Shown: piece by piece, positions 51,901 through 63,900 of the stretch | Layout of the letters: every line of letters starts with the position of its first letter | Numbering within the stretch: the first letter of the stretch is position 1 | NCBI GenBank assembly: GCA_002633005.1 | Contig: NMRA01000028.1 | Coordinates: forward strand, 953,556 to 1,017,555 | DNA length: 64,000 nt | Origin: Phoronis australis | Taxonomy: Eukaryota; Phoronida; Phoronidae | Reading direction: 5' to 3' | Made by a program: the position numbers and the translations under genes | The notes under the pieces: model-generated | Told to the model about the DNA's origin: nothing | Seen by the model: the letters and a program-made list of their open reading frames with translations, nothing else | Database searches by the model: none

Positions 51901-54900
51901 AGCAGCACCAGACGATCAGATAAATGAAATAACAATGTACACAGTCATTAAGAAATAGTCAAATTTATGGATCATAGTGCATCAGTACGACAATGGATTG
52001 TTGAAACTGGCTGTCTTCACTGCAAATCCAACATGGATGTGGTGAGTCATCACATAAAGCAAAGGAGCGAATCCCATAATTCTCTTCTCTTAGATGCAAA
52101 CCTGTCAGTTTTATGGCTATACATAAATGTTCAGAGAGCACAGAGTGGGACACACAAATTCAAGCGAGGTGAGCAGACGTACACACCTGGTTGTATTGCA
52201 GACACCAGGCCTCAGCGTACCCGTTGGAACACCACAGTTTGGTGGACTCAGGTGACAGCTGCAGCCACACTCCGTCATCATTCTGCAGCTGTAATAGAAT
52301 CAAACAGTCATGTTGAAAGGACACACAGATGAATCAGTGGAGACAACATTTATTCAGAGAAATGATTGCAGAACAACTGTAACTTCAACTACAGAATACA
52401 AAAACTTAGTCATATTTGATTTTCAAGACAGCAGTCCAGTAAACCAAAAAAGCTTTGCCTTTAAACTGGGTCACCACCCATAACCCTCAGTGCTTCATTT
52501 CCATCAGTTATTCATAACTCTTGTACATTTTCTGCTCAGGTGCTGAATGAGTTTTACAGAACACAACGGACTTGATTTGTTATTCCTTCTTTCCCACCAG
52601 TCTTGCATTCACACATTTATCATATTATAATTTTAATTTGTTCTATACTTTTCATTTCTTTAAATTTTTTGGTACTTAAGTGAACTAAAAAATTACAATA
52701 AAAACAATAAACATCGACATCGTTTCTAATACTCTAAACAAGCCTTACCTCATCAACGTATTCAATAATTCCATTGGGCAGGATGATGCCAATCTTCTCA
52801 GCCTGGAGAGACGGACTCAAACGCACACGGAGGCCAGCTGAATAATCAGCAACAAACTTCCTCAGCTGAAACACACAGCAATTAGCATGAAATATATTGG
52901 ATCTCCACAGTACAGCCATTCAGACAACAGCATTATTTGTAACATAAGAAGCCTTGGAAATTGGAAAAGGTCAGAAACGATATCAGGTGCTTGTTTTTGT
53001 CTGAAACTGTTGACATTTTCCCAAGAGCCAGACTGCTGTAACGCAGTTCTGGAGTAAGGTGGGTTAATGTATATGAACCTTCCACAGATGCATTATATCC
53101 AGGTTAGAGCTCATCAGTTGTAGATATGGTACATTAAGATTTGTTGGAGGTTGCACAGTTTGGGGTTATCCAAAGTACACATGATAACAATACAGCGTCC
53201 TATGTCAACCAACAGGACAGTTAAAACTTGCCTTCTTAGGTTTGTTGGCTTGTTTTGTGATCTGCGACTGAGAAGGAGGGTAGACTCCAGCTGGAGGGTC
53301 TTTTACCTCCACACGGTAGATTTCACCTGGAATAGAAATACGGACATGAACAACAGGTGGGGCGATGAAACCATCCAGAAACACATCAAGCAGAAATAAT
53401 CCTGGCACTTATTATACAACAATGCACAAATAAATACTACATCACTCATGAAGCATATATTTCTAGGAGCCGCAACAAAGATGATGTGAGTTAAGGTGAT
53501 ATATAAATCACTACTAGCAGTGTTTTCACTGATGAAAACATGCCTAAAACCAACCACTAAGAGAAAAAAGCCATAGTGTATCCACAAATGAAGGCATAAA
53601 TGTTGTACCACCTTGTACATAAACTTCTCAGTCATAGAGTACCCATCAATGACAGCATAGATACTCACTCTACCACCTTGTACATGTTGGACCCAATGAT
53701 GGCATAAACATTGTACCATCCTGTACATAAATTTCCCAGTCATAGAGTACCCATCAATGACAGCATAAATACTCACTCTACCACCTTGTACATGTTGGAC
53801 CCAATGATGGCATAAATATTGTACCATCCTGTACATAAATTTCCCAGTCATAAAGTACCCATCAATGACAGCATAGATATTTACTCTACCACCTTGTACA
53901 TGTTGGACCCAATGATGGCATAAATATTGTACCATCCTGTACATAAATTTCCCAGTCATAGAGTACCCATCAATGACAGCATAGATACTCACTCTACCAC
54001 CTTGTACATGTTGGACCCAATGATGGCATAAATATTGTACCATCCTGTGCATAAATTTCCCAGTCATAGAGTACCCATCAATGACAGCATAGATACTCAC
54101 TCTACCACCTTGTACATGTTGGACCCAATGATGGCATAAATATTGTACCATCCTGTACATAAACTTCTCAGTCATAGAGTACCCATCAATGACAACACGG
54201 ATGCTGTGCCACCCTGTACACGCTGCACCCGCACAGATTGCCCTTCAATGACATAAATATTGTACCAACAACTTACCCATAGAGTAGCCATCAATGATGG
54301 CGTGTATATTGTACCACCCTGCTCTGGATGGTGTCCAGTTGGCCAACACTGTCCCATCGTGATTTGGACGCACTAGCATGTTCTCACTGGGACGACGACT
54401 GCCAGGTGAAGTGAAGCGAAGCTCTTCAAACGAGTAGTTCTCGTATTCCTGTAAACATGGAACAATGTGAGGTGCACCAACTAACGACAAAACAAGGGAA
54501 ATAAGTAACAGATAAAACACCAGCGTGTACAAGTAGGAATGTGAAGTGTTCACCTGGCCCCAAGCATAATGTGAAGTGTTCGCCTGGCCCCAAGCATAAT
54601 GTGAAGTATTCACCTGGCCCCAAGCATAATATGAAGTATTCACCTGGCCCCAAGCATAATGTGGCTGTCTGCTAAGTTAAATGGGCCTTTTGTTGCTGTT
54701 TAACTGCCAGTGTTGAATTCTAAACTTGTCTGAAGCATTTTGGGGTTTAAAAACATAAAACCAAACTCATTTTTTCTTGAACTATTCTAAAATCAGTTGG
54801 CAAACTCAAGTCAAAGGCAATGTGGACTTTAGAAGTATAGCAGTTTTAGGGTTGGACAAACTCAATACGCCTTGACGCACTTCCTTGAGTTGTTATATTC

Positions 54901-57900
54901 TTGTTGGTAAATAAAATCGAGTCCAATTTTTTGTGAACAATGATTTCTGGCAAGTAATCCAACTAGGGGTCATTTTGATGTGGTGTTTGAGTTGATACAG
55001 GAAACAAAATAGCTGGACAGGGTTAAGCTTGGGTGATTACAATTTGGCCATAGTTTAACCATTGAGTTGACATGTTCTAACCTAAATCTGGAATTGCCTT
55101 TGGGAAAGTACAAGACTAAACCTTTGACTTGACACTACTTTGATCAAACTCCAATGCGCTGATTTGATGAGATCAGAGAAAACATCCTTTACCAATTAAG
55201 ATTTAAATGATCTTGACACTTCTATTGACAGACGAACAGTTCTTACCGGCATCATAGTGATGGCGTGGAATCTGTCCTTGTTCTCGCGTATCGTCATCTG
55301 GTAAGGTACACTAACATTGGGAACACTGTGACCGCCATACAGGACACTACCACCCAGGTCTACAGGCATGGGCTCCTCTGTACGGCCACCATCACCATCC
55401 CTCTTCTCCATGGGGACAGCTTTCACTTGTACCTGACAACAAACACTGTAACGTTATCACTCCTAACCATTAACTTCAGAAGAAAAGTTCCATTTTATAC
55501 GATGAAAAACGCTCAGTTGAGTGAGTTACCATAAATGTAATACAGCAGATGACAAGAGCATCTCTTTTCATTTTACCAATCCCCCGGGGTACAGCGGAAC
55601 GGAGCTTGCGATAGGTCAATCCCCTGGGGTATACATTATTCGTAAATAACTTAACAAGACAAAGCTTCGAAAATTTGTAAATTCCCCATTGTAGACATGT
55701 TCAAGACAGCATGACTTACCTTAACGTTTGGTACATTGACAGGGTTACAATACTGATCCCTTAGCTGTATGGTGACAGAACAAGGCCAGTTTGACCGCAG
55801 TTCATCTTTGTTGTAGATCAGTTCACACTGTCTGGGGTCAAGGCGAGGCTCTGGTTGTAACCACCTGTAGAGAGAAGACACCAAGTACAATAAAACTAAA
55901 ATTATTAACTGAAGCAAGACCACACAAGATCCACGAAGAGTAAAACCAGACCCCCACAGAGTAAAGCAAGACGTCACCAGTCATTCAATCATACAAATGA
56001 CAACTACTCATTGCACAGCTGGTCACAAGCATCGTATGCACAACCAGCTGTTTTGAATGTAGCCTGGATAAAGTGACTGGTGGCATATCTGCATACAATC
56101 ACCTATAATTATAGTACTCCTCAATGTAACAATTATAGTGTACAGTGCCCTATATAATACAATGCACAGTATGTTATATTAGTACAATGAACAGAATGCT
56201 ATATAGAACAATGATGTGGTGCTACAAGATAATATGTAATTACCTCGCTAATCTGCCACCAGTCGTGTTTTTGGCACCAGCAATGAAGTCTTGAAGAAAT
56301 GACCTCTCGCTGGAATGGATGTCAAGGGGCAAGGTGCCCTCCAGGGCTTGAGTTACTGTGGGCGGTTGGCTGAGAGCGAACCCTTTACTCAGCAGAGTCT
56401 TGTGCTCTTGGAATATCTGCAGAGTGAGCAAGAGAGTGATAATTGTCAGTGAAAGACTTCAGTGAAAATAGTACATTGCAATCTACACTATGTGGATTTG
56501 CACCGACAAATACTGAGAATCTTCTAGAATAAATCAATTTTAACAGGCCATAAAAGAAACATTAAGGTACAGGAGTTTATTATGATCAAAAGTTATGTAT
56601 AAAATACATTAGACTTTCTTTTAAAGAACCACAGATCACAAGCTATGTTGAAGTCTATTTCCCAAAATCAAGAAAATTAACAATCATGTCTGATCAACTG
56701 TTCGCTAATAAAGACTTTGCCTCCTCCCACCTAACAATGTCTATACCCTGCTCCTAACAGAAGAAAACCAAACACAATTGTCGTTAACATTTCGTACTTA
56801 CGTATTACATAAATGAGACTAATGCTTCAGTGAAGTTCAGTTCATCACCCTCAAGGAGTACATCAAACCACAACAACTGAACCAAAACTCAATTGAAAAA
56901 TAGTATGCATAAATAAATACAAAATGTTAACAACAACTATGATGCATTTTCTACTACTTGTATAGCCCAAAACCAATATGGTCAATACCCCCTGACATTG
57001 TCTACACTCACCTATCATTGTCTACACTCACCTATCAATGTCTATTAATAATCTAACAATGTGTATACCCACCTTCTTAGCTCCTTTCTCAACCATAAAC
57101 AGGTCTTCTTCAAGTTCTTCACTTGATGCTGAAGAGAATGAAGACAAGAGCAGTCTTAATAACAAATCAAAGTATAGAGTGCCTGTCTCCAGGGTGTTGC
57201 ATCATTTAAGACAGATTAAGACTGCACAGAGCTCTAGATCAGAATAAATCAGCATTCAGCCATGAGTAAACCAATCTCCTTGCTCATAACTCACAATAGC
57301 CCCCACTCTACACTCACACGTGTGTGTGTAGTGCAATCTCCTTGCTCATAACTCAGAATAGTCCCCACTCTTTACTCACCCGTGGGTAGTCCAATCTCCT
57401 TGCTCATGATGGCGGCTGCACACATGCCTCCCAAGTAAGACAATTCCTTCTCCAGTAACAAGATCCCTTCCATCGTCTTATTGGTCCACTCATATCCAAA
57501 TACAGCACACTTGAAGCCATAAGAAGAAGCCTTGTCATTCTTGGCGTAGTCGGACGCCGTCTCCAGGGAGAAGGTCAGCTCGTTACCTTAGGAGGGAAAC
57601 ATAACATTTCAAACAACTTAAGACATGTACCTGTATTTTAGATGAAGCTTCAATGTCCCACAGGTGTTCAAAGAAAAATTAATCACGGTCTGAAAACAAC
57701 ATTGTACCGGCACGATTAAATAAAACTGCAAGGAAATGGCAATGTTGTTTGACAATTATTTATTTTAAAAAAAAATCCAATTCAAGAAGAAAGGCAAGTT
57801 ATTAATTTTAGTTTTCCAGTATTTACCATCATCCTCACTGTAGCTGTTATAGCCAGTATTCGTTGCTCACTGGACCATCTCAAACTTATTTGTCTGACAC

Positions 57901-60900
57901 TAAAACAATCACTAAACAACAGAAAACTGCAGCTGTAGATGGCAAAGAAAACTAAAATCATCACCATGACAGTGATAAAATCTTCAAATATAATCCAATA
58001 GATACTTAAAAAGTTCACAAGATGACACATTCAAAAAGCACAAACAATTTCCTTCCACCAGGTTGAGACTACCTACCCGGTACAACAGACACTTTTCGCT
58101 GCCAAGTGTTTGAGCCTGTAAACTTCTGCAGAACCTTCCACTGGGATCTGAACTGTTGGAGGTCATCTGTAGACGAGGTCATCTTGGGCTGTAAGGAGGC
58201 CTTGACGGGCACATACAGATAGAGATAGTCCTCCGGCTGGGCAGTGGCTGACTGAGGGTCAAACTCAATGGTCATCCACTTAACTACATCAGGGAATGTG
58301 ACCTGCGACGGCAGAAGATACAGAGCAAAACACTAACATTAGATAATATGAGAAATCAACCGATTGTTATTCATTAAGGAAACATATTGGTCGGAAAGTA
58401 AACAAACAGGAAGTGTGCTGACCAGACTTAAAAAGATGTTTACAAAGTAATTACATCATTGGTTTGTTGCAGATATTAATTACACAAATGTAAGATATGA
58501 CAGCCCGTTTCGTCATAAGACGCAAGTGCCCTAGTTCAATAACAAAAGTAAAGGAGGGCTACAGAGCCCAGGAATGGTGAATAATCAACCATTTAAATGA
58601 CAAGTTTGTAAAAATGAAAGAAGCCAATCAACATTAAACTATTCATTCACATCAATCCTCAAGAGCCACAGTCAACAATGATAAACTAGTAATGAACAGT
58701 ACTAAGCTCATTTTTGCATATGGTAAATTTTCACCAATTTTGGCCAAAAAACAATTAAATTGCCAAAATTGTTCTTTTTCATGGTGCTAAGGCTTCTAAC
58801 ACCGCTGTGAGTGGCCATAACTTGTCAACACACTATGTGTTGGTAGTTGTGCTGTAGACATTACACAGATGGTGCATTTACTTAGCACTATTCACCTGTA
58901 TGAGAAGATGAAAACCTTCATTTGTTTGCCAAATTATGTCCCACATCAATGACATATTATCACAAACTAAAATCACAACTGCGACATATATTGTGCTCTT
59001 AATAAAAGCGTTTAAGGTCTTCAAAAAGATAGATACAACATAAATAGCCTATATAAGTCAACTCTAAGCAATTATATATTAGGCTTATAGACTTCACAGT
59101 ATGCAAAATTCTTAAGATTGTATGGAAAAATCCTGAACATATTTTCAAAGGTGCTTCAAAAGTTTATATTAAAAAAGTTGGACTTAGATTTTCCTATACA
59201 AGTCTCCCAGTCCCCCATTTGCTTTCAACGATCATCTCACCAATACTTAATTTTTCAAAATCTTACAACTAACATTCATAATGGGTTGACATAAATTTAT
59301 GTCACATATTAAAGTATGGAGATGGTATAGTCCAGACCCTTCACACCAAAGATGTCTACAACATCATACCTTGTAGCTAGTAATAGTCGAAGGTTTGTAT
59401 GGGTGATCACTCTCCACTACAGCATAGTGCTGAGCAGTCGTTGACAAGTCGACACCACCGTCACCAGCAAAACTGGACTGAGGACCCGGCTGGGCGCCAG
59501 CGTTCATACAGAGCGTGACAACAGGTGGCATGATGTGCTGTATCAAGGTGAGCACGTGTACAGCACTCTGGAAGGAGGGTGTTGATATATAACCATCACT
59601 AGGCAATGCAATATAATGTAAAAACAGTGCATCAGGTACAACAATGTCGCTAGAAGACAGCTGCATGGATGACAAGAACAGAATGAAGAAACTGCCGTGA
59701 AATACTGCACGAAATACACTTTTCACGTAATTGAATCTATTTCAAGATATTACCCTATGATTATAAGTTTCGTTCACGAATTTGTGAAAACCCAAAAACA
59801 AAGCTGGTTAAGTCCATGTTACTTCATAGTAAGACATCAAAGGTCAAATTACAAAGGTCTAAAACAGGTGTGATTGGGTACAATAAACAATAAACCATAA
59901 GATTTAGTGAACAGATGTTACCCTAGGGTCCTCGCAGGCCACAGGTCCGACATAAGCCAGCACCATGGGTAGGAGAGAGGAGAACAAGTGAGTGGAAGCG
60001 AGACGAGCCAACAGCTTCTTCTCATCTGCAATACAGGAAGTGGAACATCTACACCAACTGGACTCCATGTATTACACAGCTAGATAGAGACAAATTATGA
60101 TAAAACATTTAGAAGTCTTCTTCATAAGGGACAATGAAACTTGTCAGAAAAAGTGAAGAAGTCTTTAAATTCATCTTTAATGACTGCCATTATTATTCGC
60201 TTCAAGTGCATGAAAATAATCTCAAATGCCTAGGAAAAAACAAAAAATACTCATTTTAATAACTTTTTTGAAGTTACAGCCTTGAACACATAAAAATTGT
60301 TTCAACCATTTTTCTATTCCACAAAAAATCAACACAATGAAGCCATAAAAACATCCAAAAAGGAGACGATATCCTGCAGTCAATTCAATTACAATATACC
60401 ATGCCAATGGAATACAACACTTTATCACCATTCTTACATACACTAAACTCTTGTGAAAATGCCTACATCAGACAAATAAAGGCACATTAGACTTACTCCA
60501 AAGAGACCGACATTAAAATAAGGTAGATAGTATACTCCACATAAAATAAGGTAGATTGTACACTACACATAAAGGTAGATAGTACACTCCAGTTAAGATG
60601 ATACCTTGCAGAGACTGTGCTCTCACTAGTATGTCCGCCGCTCCACGTATAACGCTGCTCGCAATGGTGACGGCATTCTTACGTGACTGATACTGAACAT
60701 ACTGCCGACGTGTTTCTTCATCCTCACTTTCAGGGGCGCTGAAACCACCATGTCATTAACTAACAGTTCAGCTCCATGATCAATTACATCAGGCAAGCAC
60801 AAAATCTCCAAATTTTCAAGCCCAGCTAAGACTGGATCTTAACATAGTATGGTTTTTATGTATGTTGACTTTCTGCCAAAATGAAATGGTCACCCAAGAG

Positions 60901-63900
60901 AGTTGAATTGTGTGTCTTTGTGATGCAATAAGGAGAGTAGCCAAACACAGTATAGTGTTGTCATCCATTGAAACCTTGATACACCATGCTCAAGTCGACG
61001 GTGTCAAAAAAATGTAAAAACAGTTTTTGAGAGCAGACATCTTTAATTTCACCAAACCTGTCCATCACTAATATCCTACAACTGAAATTTCCCCAGTTAC
61101 AGTGTGTTTTGGTCTTTAAAATGAAAATGTACTTTTATCTTAAAAAGGAATCATTTGAGGAGTAGCACTCACTACTTCAGTTCCTGAACACAAACTAGCA
61201 TTTTAAGAGATCACGAACATGCAACGCTCCCTCCCCTTCCAATCTTAACCTTCCACCATCATACCTGTAGTACAGTATTTGAGGGAGCTGCCCTCTAGTG
61301 TGATTTGTGCCGTTGGTGCTGAGGGAACACGCTGAGAACGTGAAAGTAGTTCCATCTGCGCACTTCACTTTACCCATCCCGCCGTCACCGTTCAGAGTCT
61401 TGGTACCATTGTTACGCAGGCGGAACGCATACTTGACACCTTCCTGAATGGGTGAAAAATAACCATATTAAACAATTATTGTTAGCCTTGTAAAAATGAA
61501 ATAAAATGAAAGGATACCAAATATAAGACGAGTGTCACTTTTTTATAAATCCACAAAAACTTAATTGACAACTTTAGTTTTCTGAACTTTGATGAATAAC
61601 ATAAAGGCAATAAAGGTATCACTAAAATAAATAAAAATATACACTTCTATTCACTACAATCAAAATTCTTAACGAATATCTACATGACCAGTGATATGAA
61701 AATAAAATTACTGTCCCATGTTCCAACGAAACACGATTGCTTAGTTTAATACTCAACATTTCTGATGCAGTCATTTACCAACCTAGACACAAAATCATTC
61801 ACACAGTGAATAAGCAATACAGTAAGTACAATTCTTAACATGTCTACGTTCTACATTCCACTAAACCTGGTTAGTGTTAAGTACATGTCAAAGAAGCAAT
61901 GCTTATGGGATTCCCTGGAATTCATGCACAAAAATTGATCAGAGGTCGGCCCCATAAATTGGCAGGACTTGCCTTAATGGGTACGGGCTGTTCCAGTTTT
62001 AGTTCCACTACATCTCCAACAGTGTCCTCTGAGTTGTACACTCCCTTCACGGAGCCAAGACTGTTCCACCTCTGTGTGTGGGGACCACCTTGACCCGCGT
62101 CACTCCTCTGAAATGGAGCACAACAATTAACATCAAGACATTTCCATAATTAATAATGTGTTTGTACACAGCCGATGTGGCAAAGCACATAAACAAGTCT
62201 TAGCCAGCCTTTGGTTTGTGAGGAAAGAAGTGGACTTGCTAAATAAAAAATGTACATTTTACAAAACCTTCAATTTTGCTGGCAACTATTATTCAAGCAA
62301 AAAAGAAGTATATGATTCTAGATTGAAAAATACAGTTCCAGCTTGACCAATAATACTAATCGATGATTACTAAGACTGCAATGTTACTCAAGCTTGGACT
62401 TAAAAAATAATAATAAAACATAATGACTCATACATATCCTGAGTAAAAAGAAGTTAAATGTTAAGTTTTTGCAAGATACCATCAATAACAAAAAAACAAT
62501 GCACTCACATCATCAAGTATTTCCAGTTCATAGTCATATCTCCCCGTTCCACCAAAGACCGTCACTCCAGCAATAACAATGCCTGGCTTGTCTACCGTGA
62601 ATGTGACGGCGTCTGGGTTACCGTTGCCAGCATTCCAGAAAGCATTCGAGCTAGTACGGGTGAACCTGTTGGGTGTGGTCAGCAGCGGTCGTGAAGCAGA
62701 GGTCAGGTCCGCCTGAAATGATACGAATGATGAACTCTTGAAGTAGCACAAAGTAGTAGAAACTTCTGGACTTGTACAAAGAATCTATAATAAAGGCCAC
62801 CAACAAAGATTTACTAATAAAACTTATAAGCTTTTCAAGATTAAACCTTCTTCGAATAAGTCTTTAGATTTTCGCAGGAAAATTATGCATTCTTTATTCT
62901 TAAATTCTAAATAATCAGATTGATCACCAAAATGACCCGTCCAGTTATCTTTAACTGGGAATCATTCATTTAAATAATTTACTTGCTTCCACCTAGGTGA
63001 TGCAACTTGTAACTCAAAGTATAAAACAATAACAAATGTGTCGTGGGATTCAATTACAAGTTATGATAAGCATTCTATAAACCATTTCCATAAATAACCC
63101 CTGCTCTAACAATTTACTCACTTCCATCCAGGTGGCACTGGCTGACAGCTCCTGTATAATGGCGATGAGCAGGGCACATGTGCTGGAGATCAGGTTGTCT
63201 GGGTATGTCGTCTGCTCCCCACGCAACGTCTGCTTGGCAGGTAATGTAACCATGTGGATCAAACGATCGAGCACTTCCTTGAAGGAGCACTGAGTACTAG
63301 TGCCGCCTTCCATCTAGAAGGTCAAGGTCACATAGTAGGAAGAACGAGCAAAAACATGAAGAATTTTGTCTGTATGTCAAATTTCATACAATAAGATAGT
63401 ACTAGTAACCTTTCCCACTCAGGTCCCCAATACAAAACAAATAATTAAGCAACTCTTTAAGCTTGATATCCAGCAACAGCAGTACAGATAACACTAACAT
63501 AGCCTGCCAAAACCAGCAGCACAAACACCTGAGTGGGGGAGCTGGCGGTAACCCAGGCTACATGAACAACTCCCAGTTGAACCCCAAAACCAATGTATGC
63601 GCCAAGTCATTCCAAGCAAATCAGAATACAAGCATATTTTTCACTCACATCTCTCAAACCCAGCACCAACACTAGGGTCACTTAAAGTAACCAAGAGCAC
63701 AAACATCAAGTACCAACTCACTTCAGTCCTAGCAAACATCTGTTCAACCAACACAGGGTACTGATGCACCTCTGATGAGGGTCTCTTGTCACCTTGCTTG
63801 CTGAATTTGTGTAAGTATGGTACCTTGCCATGGTCAGAATTGATGGGCAGGATGGACATTAGTTTCACTGATGGCTGAGAGAGGGCGTCCATGACTGCAG

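Noticed and set aside
53303-54175. 290-codon open frame on the minus strand
   Set aside because: It is entirely a product of the 108-bp minisatellite keeping a multiple-of-three step. It lies in a well-defined intron and contains no acceptor that would link it to the gene.
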